Origin: Litomosoides sigmodontis
Lineage: Eukaryota; Nematoda; Chromadorea; Rhabditida; Onchocercidae
NCBI GenBank assembly: GCA_963070105.1
Contig: OY718808.1
Coordinates: 1,521,738-1,585,737, forward strand
Direction: 5' to 3'
DNA length: 64,000 nt
The notes below the pieces were generated by a model, which worked only from the letters and a program-made list of their open reading frames with translations, was not told the DNA's origin and ran no database searches. This document shows, one piece after another, positions 24,754 to 38,202 of this stretch (its first letter is position 1; the number at the start of each line of letters is the position of its first letter). Made by a program: the position numbers and the translations under genes.

Positions 24754-26496
24754 CAACAATGATTGCAATTATAGCATGAATAACTAATATCAATTTAAAA
24801 CGTGTATCATCACGTTTCTTTTGCTACGAAATTGACACGTACTTTTCTTTTGATTTTAATTTTTATCAAAAAAATAACTAAAGCATAAAAAAGCTGCTAA
24901 ATTACTTCAAACTACTGAATAACAATAAGATTTTTGGTTTTTCATTTCTGTTTCAATCAAATTCACAATTTCGCATGAGAAACGTTCCATTGTGAATGGT
25001 TATAAAATATGAAAGGAGGAAAAATCGTTCGACTTAATTAAATTCATCCGAAAGATTTATTTTATTGCTAATAAATATTGTAATTTTATTCAATTGTTGA
25101 AAAAATCGCATTTCAAGAGGTTCAAAAAAAACAGGAAAATATCTGATACCATTGCTAGATTTTTGACATCAAAGATCATTTGGTGCAAATGTTTGATTAC
25201 GAACGGATTTGAATTATAACAAAACCTCTGATTAAGGATATGGGAAATTATTTGGCTGCGAATGCGAATTGCGACAGATGCTTGATTACGGGTACGATTT
25301 ACGAATATGAATTACAATAGATCCTTGATTATGAATATAAATTACGAATTTATTTAAAAAAAAATTTATGACGCTCTGTTTTTTGTATAAATAGAAACGC
25401 TTCTTGTAATTATACTCTGCAAAAACAAGTAATTAAAAGAAGTTGGAAAATCAATTTATATTTATATGTCCATTTAATTACTCCCTTATTTTTTCATGCA
25501 ATTGTCAACTTACTTATTACTTCATTTATTTCTTTTATTTTTTCTCGAAATGCACAAAATATTTCAAATTACGCTACTGCAACACTATGCTTACTTATCT
25601 CTTTTTTTTAATTTCAATATTTGTTAAATTTCGAGAAATTTCAAAAAAGTTATCTTGAAAAAAAGGAAAAAAATTCGATGAAGCTGATATGAAAATACTG
25701 GTGCACATTTTAACAATGAAAGATGACATATTTCACGCATGACATAATGTGAACTTATTCGACCCATATTTTTTAAAATTATCGAAACAAGAAAAAACAA
25801 AAAAAAATGCAAAACTCAGAAACACAAATTATTCAGTGGCAATTAACAGGAAGTCAACGATTCATTCATAACTGGAAAATTATTTTACAAAATCATTTAA
25901 AAGAACTTTACATAATTAAAAAAATTTCAGCAATTGTCGAATTGTTATGGAAATTTAAATTTAAAAAAAAAAAAACAAGCCACAAGTGAAAAAAGCAGTA
26001 TTTCAAAAAACAACAGCAAAGAGCCAATTTTAGCTAAGAAAAAAAAACAAGTCTTATTTTTGTAATGAGAATAAACTATTGAACTTTAGCATTTGATATT
26101 TTTTGTTAAATTCTAGTGCATAATATTCTTCATCAGATGAATTTTTACAAATATAAAGTAAAAAATTTTTATTTCAACATTTTTACGAATTTTCGCTAAA
26201 TTTTAACCAAAATTTACAAATTGTTAATTACAGCACGTATTAGATGTACTGTCGAATTTACTAATTAAAAATCAATTGAAATAAATTAAATTGCCTAAAG
26301 GTTGGTTTTGGAATTTTTCGAGCGTTGCTGTAATAATGCAACGATTCCCGATTATCATTTATCATTATCGTTTATTATAATTGTTTTTTTTTCTTTTTTG
26401 AAAAATCAAAAGCTTCTCGTCTATTCCTCTAAATGTATTTTGATTTAGACATATGAAGCTTTTTTGAACTTAAAATATTTAGAAACTTAAATTCGT

Positions 26497-26548
26497 ATTA
26501 GTGCACGAGAAATAAATTAAATATTAGTGCACGAGAAATAAATTAAAT
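26497..26548. repeat. Perfect 26-bp tandem duplication
   Basis: Two adjacent identical copies beginning ATTAGTGCACGAGAAATAAA. Confidence 0.93.
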
Positions 26549-27924
26549 TTAAAATAAAAATTTCAGCTACCAAATATTAGAATTTTTAATGAAATTTTAA
26601 AGCATTCATATTTTTAGCTCACACTAAAACACACATCCGTCTATTTGCCACTTGAAAATTAGACACAACAGAAGTGCGCTTTACGAGTGTCAGTTATTTG
26701 GAAGTTGACTTACTACAACGCTTAGTGTTAATTAGCTCTTAATGAATAGCTTGGAGAAAAGAGCATAGTTTCCACCTTTTTTTCAGCAAATAACAGGAGC
26801 AAAAAGTTATAAATGGAAAATTTCCTCACATTAAGTGCTTTTGGGAGTTTCATTTCTCTCTTTCCTTTCCCTCTCTCTCTCTCTCTCTCTCCCCCTCGCC
26901 TCCCTCTCGCTCATTCTCTCTTGCTCTTTTTTTTCACTTTTTTTTTACACTCTAAATTATGCAAATTAATTGAATTCCATTGTTTAGTAATAGCACAACT
27001 CAGACCAACTGTAGGCTTTTCCACGGTTTGCCCTCTAGCTCAGGCTAAGTTGAGACGATTTAAGCAGCAAAAAAAAAAGAAAAGCAAAAACAAAAAATAA
27101 AATTTTGAATGAATGCTAGCATTTTTTCATTAGAACAATTAATTATCGCTTTTGCAACATTTAAGCTAAAACTGCAAAACTCAAGCAAATATTCTAACAT
27201 TTAAGCGATAAGAAACAAAGTGGTGGAAAAAAACAAACTTTTAAATTTGTTTAGAATTCTCTACAAATACATAAAATTCCAAATTAAACACAATAATTTT
27301 AGCTACCTAGCTGTGCTATAAGAAAAAAAAAAGAGGAACGGAATATTTTAGGCAAGACATGATCAGATAGGGAAGCAGAAGATATCGCATTCCGCAACGT
27401 CAAGCATTAATTTTAAAGTGGCAATGATAGAGTTAATGCTTTTCGTCGGTTGCTTATATCTATCAAATGACATGTTTTCGACTGACAGAAGTAATAAGTA
27501 CAAAATGCAAAAATTTGCTATAGAACAAAGTGAAAAGCACGAAGAGACTCGTCGATCATTTCTGTCAAGCAAAAAAGTATTCAATATTAGCAAACTCTGA
27601 TTTTTTTCTCCCATCAACTTTTCCCGCTAGGATCTCAAATTTCATAAAATTGGTTTGGATTACAAGTGAGACCGCATTTTTGAAAGTTTCAGTTTTGTTT
27701 TACTAATGCTGTTTTTTTTCGCTTGTAAAGTTGTTATTGGAGTTTTGGTGAGAGGCGTGCTAGTTAATTAATTGCTTATTGTAAATTTTTTGCTTTTTCA
27801 CTTGGTAGAGATGATTGATAGGTGATTTTTTTCGTCGAAAACATGAAAAATATTTTGGCTAACATTCCAGGAAACGCTTCGTGAACTGCTGATTAATACT
27901 GATTGATTAATAGCCTTTATCATT

Positions 27925-30900
27925 ATGAATAATCATTGTGGAACAGGTAGTACAGACGATAGGATCTTCTGTGAATTATCTGCCGACAATGAAGATGTCG
28001 CACCGATGGAGGTGGAATCATTATGTGTTAACTGTCATGAAAATGTTAGTGATTAAACTTAAATATATCTTTAAAATTGTATAAATCTGTTAATTTTACT
28101 TCACTTTCTTATGAGAAAGCTATGCATTACCTATTATTTTGAAGGACACAAACGTTTTCTTTTATTTGTCGTTCTAAGTACATGAAAAAGCTATTACACT
28201 TTTTGTGCGTGATATATCCATTCCCGAACGTTTTGCTTCATTCTGCATGGCATTTGTAGTTTTTTTTTTTTAATTCTTTATTGATCAGAACTGATTAGGA
28301 AGAAGATATGGTCTCTACCATTATTCTTATTTTTATTTTGATGTCCAACTGTATAGTCATCAATATTTTTGTGAATCGTTTACAATTTGAAGTAATGAAA
28401 TTTTTATTTCTTGTTATTTATAAATGAGTATTACTTAATTGCAGGGTACCACCCGAATACTTTGCACAAGAATTCCTTTTTATCGTCAAATTATTGTAAT
28501 GTCATTTAGTTGTGGACATTGTGGCTACAGCAATAATGAACTGCAAAGTGGTGAGGCAGCGCAAGTAAATTTTCGTTTCTCTGACAAACTCCTGATTAAG
28601 TAATGCGTGTATTGTTGGCAGTAGATTTGAACTCTGCACTTGTTTACAGCATTATTAGTCTTACCAAGACATGTTGTTATGATTAACTAAATAGCCCATA
28701 CAGTTCAGAAACTGGACAACTTCTTACATTGTGTAGAATGGCTTTCTACTCTAACGTTGACAGTTTGTGTTGAATAAATTTGTAACAAAGCATGAAATTT
28801 GATCTGTTACAATTTGTGTAATAAAGCTTGATATTATAGGAGCATGGGGTCGAAATTGTTTTACACGTGAAAAATTTGTCAGATTGGAACCGCCAGGTTA
28901 TAAAATCGGAATATGCAGAAGTTGAAATTAGGGAACTGGAACTTACCATTCCTCCGAAGTCGCAGTCTGGTGGTTCGTTTTTTAGTAAATTATCGTAATA
29001 AATAAGTGTAGCTGGGTCATCTCTCAGCTTTCGGCGTTAAATTGCAAATCTCAAATATCGTTGTATTTCAGAAATTACAACGGTGGAGGGAATTCTGCAA
29101 CGCGCTATTACCGCTCTCAATCAAGACCAAAATCGAAGGCATCAGTGTTGTCCTGAAAGTGCTAGAAAAATTGATGAATTTATAAAACGAGTAGAACGAC
29201 TAATCAATCTGCAGGAGAAATTCACCCTGGTTTGTTCAACTTTTAGGTCTGGTTTCGTATTTGCTCCAGTTAATTTTGTCAATTAATTTTGCAAAAAAAT
29301 GGATATATTAAAAAATTAGGTTATGAAGGTAGAGGCACTTCATCATTGTAACACACTTTATGGATTTAATAAAATGTAATTGTGAATTTTTCAGAGGATA
29401 AAAGATGTGTCTGGTAATAGTTTTATTCAAAATCCTAATCCATTCCACGTTGATCCGCAGTGCATAGTAACGCATTTTAACCGAAGTCTTTCTGATAAAA
29501 AACTGCTGGGACTTGTGGCTGACGATGCGGACGAAGTAATTTTTTCGATGTTTTCATTTTCTAAATTGTTAATCGTTTTTCGAAGCTTTCTTAAAATAAG
29601 CTATCCTATATGTTCTTTTAGGAAGAGTCTGCTTCATTCCAGTCATATGATGATGCAAAAAACGAAGTGTTAAGGTTTGCCACCGACTGTCCTAATTGTG
29701 GCGCTCCAACGCAAACATGTATGAAGCCTACAGGTAAAGTTGTGTATTTACTACTTTTATTTTGTTTGCCTTATTTTAGAATCACCATTACTTGACGAAT
29801 ACTAATGATAATTATTAACAGTTATAGATATCCCACATTTTACAACAGTTATCCTAATGTGTACAGCTTGTGATGCTTGCGGATGGAAGTCAAACGAAGT
29901 TAAAAGTGGTGCAGCCATACAAGACCATGGTTGCAGGTTAACTGTCTCAATAGAAAAAGTTAGTTCTGATTCTTCTCTCTTTTAAAATGATAAGGGAATT
30001 GAAATCTCTGGCATCAACTTCTGCTTCAGACTTGGTGGGCATTATGAGAAATCATACTAGCATTCGCAGATATCAAGAAAAAAGTTATGTGTCAGGCAGA
30101 CTTCTAGTCTGAGTACTTTCCTACAGCAGTTTTATTACAGGACATTGATCTCGCACGAGATGTCTTAAAATCTGACGCGTGTAGTATGTCAATTCCTGAA
30201 CTCGATTTGCAAGTGGGGCCTGGTGCCTTATCAGGAAGGTTTACAACTGTGGAAGGCTTACTTGTAGCTACCAGAGATCAGCTCAAGGTTCGTACACTTT
30301 ATTAACCGCTGTTTTTGCGAAACGCGTCCATTTTTCCTGAATGATACTGTATCTTCTTTCGTCTATATTTACTGTATTCACTGCTTTTTTCAGGAACAAG
30401 GAGGTTTTTTCTTAATAGGAGATAGTAAAAGCGAGTCAGAAAACGGGCAGATGAAAAAATTTCTGGACAACTTTGATCAAATATTACGGTTGCAAAAGAA
30501 AGTTCGTTTAGTTCTAGACGATCCAACAGGAAATAGCTATGTTCAGGTGACCTTGGGAAATATATCTTAATGTTTTTTTTTTTCTTATAATCAAATGTAA
30601 TCAAATGGAATTAGGACTGTTAACACCATGGTTTTTGTTTGAATATTTTTCCTTTACGCGAAATGTATAATTCAGCAATGAATTGTGGTTGGATGTTAAA
30701 GGTTTGAATGTATTGAAAAGCTTCATTTTTGAATGACATTTCCAGTATTTGGTGTCTAAAAACTAAGTTGTTAGTCAAAAATATGAACGGCCACATTTTC
30801 ATAACTTAGTTCAAAATTCCAGAGCTTAAATGCCCCAATCGATGATAGCCGCCTGAAAAAAGAATTCTATGAACGTACCAACGAACAGAATGATGAACTT

Positions 30901-30963
30901 GGCTTAAACGATATGAAAACAGAAAACTATTCGGGGTTAGAAATTATTAATGAATGTGAATGA
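27925..30963 (+). CDS. zpr1: Zinc-finger protein ZPR1, complete
   Basis: Ten exons: 27925-28044, 28445-28564, 28840-28972, 29072-29229, 29395-29535, 29622-29733, 29822-29958, 30141-30287, 30394-30546 and 30823-30963. The phases are consistent and give 453 aa (human 459). The protein shows the family's two-fold ZnF-A-domain architecture. The first zinc ribbon is CVNC...CGHC in exons 1-2 with [12 protein letters not shown], and the second is CPNC...CDAC in exons 6-7 with [13 protein letters not shown]. Each is followed by a double-stranded beta-helix domain ending in TTVEG and a DDP(T/S)GNS-like motif ([11 protein letters not shown] and [10 protein letters not shown]). The C terminus has [10 protein letters not shown], diagnostic of ZPR1. 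ZPR1 is a conserved eukaryotic factor that binds and helps fold eEF1A and moves between cytoplasm and nucleus. The N-terminal residues 1-25 are not conserved, so the exact ATG is the least certain point. Confidence 0.95.
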
Positions 30964-32559
30964 TTTGAGTTTGAACAGCAGCTTCGGCTTAAGTCATTTC
31001 TACATCTTCACATTTTTTGTGGAAAGTGTGTAATTATGTGGAGAAAGCACATAATAAAATTAAAAAACGTACATTGGATATCAGAGACAGATTTTTTTTG
31101 GTTTCTATATGATCATATTAATTACATTTTTAGCAAGATATAAGTGCATACCCCAGCTGTTTTACTTACTGCATAAGTGTGGGCTACGATATGTCTGAGA
31201 GCATCTTACTGCATAGAAGGCTTATATTTTCCAATAAAAGTAGTATTTAATACTTTTACTGGTGATCTTTTCTATTTTTTGACGACTTTACTAGTGATCT
31301 TTTCGCTTATCCTCAACGTGTATGGCTTTTTTTGAAATTGTTTAATACCTCATTGAATTTTAATTATACTTTATTTGGAAGAGAATGTTTTATATAGCTC
31401 TGTACATTGTCTTAATATATTCGATTTGTTCACTTCTTTGCTTTTTTTCGCTGAATGAAATAAAAGCAGAAACCAGTGAAAAAGAGCTTTTTGTAGCACT
31501 TGTTACTTGAAAAGAAATCCTCAAAAGAAAAACTGAAATTTTATTACAACTGTATCTTCGTGTTAATATGTTGTTGCTTGGAATTAGGAAAATTTTCGAT
31601 TCCTTTCAACTTCATTTTTTCCTTTTTTCCTACATCGAAAAAGTGGGAACGGGCTTTTTTTTTCTCCCGTGTGCTTGCGTATGTGTATCTGCATATATAT
31701 ACTTATATGGTAGAACTAAACTGAATTGAAGAAGTAAAGTTGAAGTATAAATGAAGGCGACGAGATGAGTAACGGTCCCGAACTTCCCGAAACTATTTGA
31801 AGGCAGCAGTTTAATTTCTACGAGTTACTTTTGCTGAAAAACAAATATTTATTAACTTCCGGTTAATTCATCTTCCCTGTGAGCCTGTCGATCGCTTCTC
31901 GTCTATTGCTGCAGTGACAGGAACCAGTTTCACTTCAAACATTTCAGTGTTTAATTGAATGAAAAGGAGGACGGAATGTATCGAAGATTGTAATGCGCAG
32001 AAATTCCCTGTGGCTACAAGTGTAACACTTCAACATCCAAATGGTTGTTTGGTCGTTGGAGGACTGACCGTCCCTCTTCAGACACCAGAAGTTTTGTGGT
32101 GCTGATGGTGGGTGAGAGTTATTTCACATTTTTACACCGATACGTTGTTGCTGCATTTCTGTTAATTTCAATGATTTATTTTTTGATATTTTCCAAATTC
32201 ATAATGTTTGGGTTTTGTGGTTTAATGGCTGTTGCTAATCGTTTTGAATCGCTTTATGACGCATTTTTCTTAGCTCTCTCTCTCTCCCTCTCTCTATAAG
32301 ATCATACAGTGAAATTTCTAGTGAAATAGAAGCTGGGAATCGAACAATTGACGATTTCACGCAGCAGATAATACCAGTAAATTACTCTTAGATTAGCATA
32401 GTACCAGCTTATTCAAACAATAAACTAATCATTGATTGATTAATTAATTAATTACTCATTTCCGCACATAAATTTAATTTTATCTAATATTAATGCTAAT
32501 ATTTTTTGTTTTTTTTTAATTTATGCTCAAGCTACCACTACTATAGCATTAATGGCACT

Positions 32560-32715
32560 ACTACGATAGCATTAATAATACTACTATTATTATTAATAAC
32601 ATTAATATTAATAATAGTATTAATAATACTATATTACTAATTATTATTAGTAATTATTCTTATTATTGTTATTGTTATTGTTATTAATTGTTATTATTAT
32701 TAGTTTTTGTTATTA
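32560..32715. repeat. (ATT)n-rich simple sequence
   Basis: Mixed ATT, AAT and TTATTG units, partly self-complementary. Confidence 0.8.
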
Positions 32716-33345
32716 ATTTGTCGTTTATGCCATTACTTTCCTTTGATGATCTTCAACTTTCAATCAATGTATTCACTCAATCCTCTGTTTTATTCATTTT
32801 GAAGTGATAAATCAATTGATTAGCTAATGATATGTTTGCTTGTAAAATTGTATTCACTTTGTTCGCTTACGTGAAACCCTTTTTTCTTTGTTTTTTTTTC
32901 AAAAATAATTGACATTAGTCAATTTCATCGTTTTTATTTATTTATTTATTTTTATTTTGGCGCTATGTGTGCCTTAGTGAGGTTTGGGTGGAAATTGCCA
33001 ACAAAACAATTGGCATTCGAGCGAAGAGATTATGGAAATTGATTTTCGATGACTGTGAAAAAGAGGAAGGATGGAAAATGCCTAATCCATTCATTCATTT
33101 CAACTTAGGCCTTTTTGAAAAACAAATTCTTCCGCTCTGCTCGCCGTCATTTGAATAACCAAAGCCCTTCCTTCTCCCTTCTTCTTCCTCACTCACTCTC
33201 ACTGATTCATTTTCAATTGTTAATTTTATGCTAATATATGGATATGTATGTATGATTGGTAGCAAGGAAATACATTATCATCGAAATAAATCTATTCAGC
33301 ACGATAATTCATCAATCATTTTTTTTACATTATTTATAAGAGTGT

Positions 33346-33373
33346 AAGAAAGAGAGAGAGAGAGAGAGAGAGG
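33346..33373. repeat. (GA)n microsatellite
   Basis: Uninterrupted GA run. Confidence 0.85.
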
Positions 33374-33607
33374 GAGGGAAAAAGAAAATCGGAGAGATTA
33401 GTTTTAAATAAATAAAATTGGAAAAAAAATGTTGAATTCATAAATGAAATGAAAAGTGTAAAATTTTGGGAAATTTTAAATAATTTTCAGAGATTTTAAT
33501 GCTTTTGTATGTTATTAATTTAAAAGTGTTTTTTTTTCCTTCTTTTATGTTTGAGAAATAACTAAAGAATTGGATGTTATCTAATTTTTATGCATGTAAT
33601 TTAATTT

Positions 33608-33664
33608 GTTGTGTGCGTGCACATGTGCGTGTGCGTGTGCGTGTGCGTCGGCGTGTGCGTGTAT
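33608..33664. repeat. (GCGTGT)n alternating purine-pyrimidine tract
   Basis: About 55 bp of GTGTGC/GCGTGT, unusually G+C-rich for this window. Alternating GC/GT of this kind can adopt Z-DNA (inference). Confidence 0.85.
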
Positions 33665-34731
33665 GATAAACTGAATTGACAGATCCACCTAGCAGCACTG
33701 AAAATAGAGGAGGGAGGAAAAAAAGGAAAAATGCGTTACTGCATAAATTCATTTAAGATTTTACGGCAGTGCGTTTTGCGAAAGTCATATGCACTTCATT
33801 TGCCACACCTTCCTCCATCTTCAGGAGCTACTTTTTTGTGAAAAGAAATTTTTTTTTCCTAAAATTACTGCCATAAATGGCAAGCTTCTCAACAAGCGCA
33901 ATCGTCGCTTTTTTTTTCGCCATTTTTTGATCAAAATATGCAAAATTCATTTTTCTTTTAGTATAAAAGTAATGGTTTAATTTTAGATAACATATGCTAT
34001 ACTTAGTTTTATAACTAATTTAAGAATTAGCTTAACAGAAGTGTACGGCTTTAAATGAGAAATAAGTTAGTTCAAACGATTTTGCTATTTGTTAAAAATC
34101 AGTTAGTAGAATTATGTCGTTAATTACACAAGTTAGCAAATTGATGCTTTTCAATGACAATTTTACAAGTTCCGTACCTTAGAGCAGCGAAATTTTGCTA
34201 TTCTGTTTTCTAATTTTTTATTTTTTCAGATCTTTGGGAAATTAAGTAAAGAAATTTCAAAGTTTAACAATAGCGCATTTTTGTATGAAAATATTTGAAA
34301 TTTGGAAAAACACGTTCAAACGTCTTTCACTAAAAGCATTTAATTTGTTCCCAAAATTTATTGCACAATTTATTGCATGAAGTAATAATTTCGATAAGAC
34401 GAAAAGCAGCAATTTATTGAAAAGTTTCAAAATTTTCTCTTTCAAAACAAAAATACGTGAAATAAAGTAGAAGTAATTATTTTGCGCCAACATTCCACAC
34501 CCTTCTTTTTTTCCCCATCTCTCCGGTCTTCCTGAATTCTATTCCGGTAGCTTAAATCGCATTTCCTGAACACTGTTATTAAATAGTGTGAAAATTGGTG
34601 CATTGTGAAATGCTTTTTTTTTGATGAATGCATAGCTGCACTTCATATTATTTCTTTTTTTTCCCTTCTCATAAGAGGCAACTCATTGATCGTATTTGTG
34701 ACTGTTACCATTGTGAAATAAAGAAAAGTGA

Positions 34732-34795
34732 AGAGAGAGAGAGAGAGGGAGGGAGGGAGGGAGAGACAGAGAGAGAGGGAGGGAGGAAAAGAGGG
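34732..34795. repeat. GA/GGGA purine tract
   Basis: Purine-only run of about 60 bp apart from single bases. It gives Arg/Glu/Gly-repeat open frames that are not genes. Confidence 0.85.
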
Positions 34796-35100
34796 AGTAA
34801 TTTTTCTAAATAACAATTTTTGTTCCTCTCAAAAAATTACTCGTATACGAATTGTAAATGATTGCTGGCTACAGCTGCTATGCTATCTCTTTAAGCTTGA
34901 CATATCTGCTACTGATAATAACTGTTGATTTCCCTGGTGGAAAAAGTTTTGAAAAGAAGGCCTAAGAAGGACGGAAGAGAGAAGGAGTAAAGGCTGGAAG
35001 AATAAGACGTAGGAAGAAGCCTTTTAAAAAGCAACAGGCACAATCGATGGTTTATGTGAAAGAGCCACCATCACAATCATCATCATCAATAGTTTATCGG

Positions 35101-35174
35101 TAAGCAAGTAAGTAAGTAAGTAAGTAAGTGAGTAAGTAAGTAAGTAAGTAAAGGAAGGAGGGAAGGAAGGAAGA
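35101..35174. repeat. (GTAA)n followed by (GGAA)n
   Basis: Tetranucleotide GTAA units pass directly into GGAA units. Confidence 0.88.
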
Positions 35175-35262
35175 TATACCATTAGAAGTATAGATGAGAT
35201 AGCACTTCAGTTATTTATTTATTTATTTATTTTTTGCTTTTCTTTTGAACATGTTATTCGAA

Positions 35263-35312
35263 AGTGAGAGAGAGAGAGAGGAAGAGAGGAAGGGAGAGAG
35301 AGAGAGAGAGAA
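35263..35312. repeat. (GA)n compound microsatellite
   Basis: GA units interrupted by GGAA. Confidence 0.85.
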
Positions 35313-37731
35313 AGGAAAATTGCCATGATACATACATAAATAGACACGATAAGCTTAGGGCTTAGCTGAGATAAATTACACTTCTAGGCCTTTCACATCT
35401 GCTATATACTTTTCATTCGTTCAACCTAGCCTTAACAGCTCTTTTCGAGAACGAATCACTCATTTTAAAATCATTCCATTTTTTCGTCTCTCTTCTCTCT
35501 CTCCCTCTCCCTCCTCCGTAGCACTCTTTGCAAACTAACCTAACATCGCAGATCATCGCAACATTCCTCTTCCTCATCTTATTATCACTTTAATTTTGCA
35601 TGTTCTCATTTCATTTCTCACTATCACAATTTTAATGAATTAGTTTCAAAAATTCTATTAATATTTCCCATTGTGCTTTAAGTTTCTCAGTGAAAGATAG
35701 GTACTCTAAGTGGATATAATGCTAGCAGTTTTATGCAAGCTATTACCTTTCATATTAATCGAGAAATTTTGATTTCTCATCCGTGCATTTGCCACTATCC
35801 CTTACTGCATTTTGCTATAATTAATTTCAAATTATGCAATTTTTCATATTTCAAAAATGTCCCAAGCAAATTGTGTTTACTTTGCTGCTACGATGGTGGT
35901 GGTATATTTGAAAAGCTTTTCTATTTAAACTTTATTTTTTACGCTTAATAATATGATATGTTTAGTAGTGCAACTCAATGATGTGGCAATGTGATCGTAT
36001 GAAGGCGTTTAAGTGATTTTTAAAAAAAATACGAACATACTAAATTTTATTCCCTCAATTTTAAACTAATTAAGTGTTGCCTTAGTGTGACCAATGCATT
36101 GTCTGTTGCTCAACTTGAAGGTATTCATAATCATTACGAATGATAGTTGTACGATTTGTTTATTCCTATTTCAACCATGCAATTTGCACCCTATGAAAGG
36201 CTAATTGAAATGGACACTTAATCATGTAAATATAACATTTTATTATTTAAATAAGAATGCAGAATTTTGCTTTAAGTTGATTGAAAGGTGAAATTAGGAG
36301 GTAAGTAAGGAGAAATGCAAAGTTCAATAATTTAAGAAATTTTTTTTCTGTTCATTAAGCAAGCGACTGTGCTATTAATGCTAACTTTTGTTTGCATTAG
36401 AAAATTGAAAATTTTATTAATGTTTTATGAAAAGGCGCAAAATGCGTTCGATAGGTTAATACTCTTGCTGCAAAGTATTCGTGTACGTTCGATCTAACGA
36501 CACGTCCGTGGTATACGCTACTGCATGGAAAAAAATTTCATTAAGCGAGTAAACAGCAAATACTGAATATCAGGAGTGTCCAGTTTTCCGGTTAATCCGT
36601 TTGATCTTGATATGCTATTAGTTGTGCTATTAGCTTGCATGACGAAAGGAACTCTGTTGATGCTATTTCAATCCTTTTCCTTTTTACCATTCCGTTGTTG
36701 AAATGAATTGATTCCATTGATCGTCGTAAATTCGCAGAGTTTGTGGAATTCATTTTTAACCTGTTGAAAGATACTGTTGATATTTGCATTCATATGATGA
36801 AATTTTCATATTAATTTACTGCGAGATGGAAGTACTTTAAAAACTAAAATATTTTAAATTTTAATAAGCTTAAATTAATGATTTTGAGGGGTAAAATTTC
36901 CAATAAGTCGAAAGTACAAATGAAAGGAACGAAAAGAATTTGCAGGAATGTTCCTCATTTGTGAAATTTTAGTGAAATTTTAATTTCATGCTTTTTTTTC
37001 TTCCTGTCTCTTTGATTCATCAAAGCTGAATTTCGCAAAAGTTTCCTTAAAATTTTTGAGGAATTTTTGTATCAAAAACATTTCTCCAATTACATTTTAA
37101 ATAAATAATTTGTAATGTTTTTTATTTAAAGAAATTTTTCCAAAAATAGGAGCTGACATGAAAATGTTGGAAATTTTTAGCGAAATGTTGATCGTTGTTC
37201 TTTTTTTCTGACATTTATCGAATTTTAAAATCGAATTCTAATTCCACGTTTCGCTTTAAATCCTTTCTTGTCATACCTTTTGGATTTCAAACTCGAATGT
37301 AACTCTTGAATTTCCTCACTGACATTATCCTTAACAACAAAATAACGAGAATTAAATATAACTACCCAAAATTACTTAAATTCTATAATTTCAATCAAGA
37401 CTATGCTTTATTTAAGATGATATTTATGACTACCGTACAGTAACCGTTTATCTTTAAGTGATTATCTCACCTAATTATGAGTATCACATACGGCGTACAT
37501 TATGTTTTACACGTGGGAGATACCTCCTCCAATCGCCGTTTGCCATGCTTAACAATTGAAACGTCATCTGACTTGAGATTTAATTTTTCATCATGGTAAG
37601 TTTACGGTAATTCGGCCGCAGAAAGTATAATGTGGTGAGTCAGAGTGCGGTTTAGTTCACGTCATGTTCTATCCTGGTTGGTGTATGTGTTCGTGTCCTT
37701 ATTCATTGTAGGTGGAAGATTGATGTGCGCA

Positions 37732-37762
37732 ACGTACGTCAATATTTTTTACTGACGTACGT
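37732..37762. promoter_or_regulatory. CRE-like inverted repeat upstream of snb-1
   Basis: Arms ACGTACGTCA (37732-37741) and TGACGTACGT (37753-37762) are perfect 10-bp reverse complements around an 11-bp T-rich spacer. Each arm contains TGACGT/ACGTCA, the CREB/ATF half-site. It lies about 440 bp before the snb-1 start codon. Function is inferred from motif and position only. Confidence 0.4.
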
Positions 37763-38202
37763 CGGTACGAGGATGTGATATATTGTTTCTTACAAAGGGA
37801 AAGACTATTAATGTGAACGATGAAAGTAAAATCTCTCAACGTGTTTTTGTCTTTCTTTTTTGTTTTTATCTCGCAATTTCTGCATAATTTTCAAGATGCT
37901 AAGTTTTTTTACTATGCTTGATCTGTGTTTTTTCATGCATAAGATTTTGCATTTTAATTTTTAATAGTATAAATTGTTTGAATATTTCACTATAGCCAAC
38001 ATGCTGTTTGTTTATTCACAATTTTCTCGACAAGCTAATTAATATGTGTATATGTGCAATTTAAGTAAGCTTTTATTTAATTTTAGTCATGTTGCTCTGC
38101 TCTGTACACGATGGCTTGACTTTTGCTCTGTTCGTTACATCTTTTACTTTGAGGACGAAATCTGATAGTTTTTATGATTTCTAGGTTAGGCTATTTGGAG
38201 AA

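Larger units (their letters stand above)
21580..27924. other. Intergenic DNA between globin 2 and ZPR1
   Basis: About 6.3 kb containing the upstream regions of both divergently transcribed neighbours. I see no gene. It holds imperfect (AAC)n, a GAT-rich run, CT runs near 24005 and 26871, and a 26-bp direct duplication. A 58-codon frame at 27424-27600 overlaps an equally long frame on the other strand and is not supported. Confidence 0.55.
30964..38202. other. Microsatellite-rich intergenic DNA between ZPR1 and snb-1
   Basis: About 7.2 kb without a supportable exon. AATAAA at 31053 and 31233 could end ZPR1 transcripts. Simple repeats cluster: CT at 32275-32298, ATT-rich 32560-32715, GA 33346-33373, GCGTGT 33608-33664, GA/GGGA 34732-34795, GTAA/GGAA 35101-35174, TTTA about 35211-35232 and GA 35263-35312. 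The last 700 bp before snb-1 are less simple and include a CRE-like inverted repeat. Confidence 0.55.

Noticed and set aside
27363..27617. 58-84-codon frames on both strands just before ZPR1
   Set aside because: Both strands are open over the same stretch, with no splice sites or recognisable motif. It could be chance, so it was not called.
34628..34928. Plus-strand open frames rich in Arg/Glu/Gly
   Set aside because: They come from a GA/GGGA purine tract.
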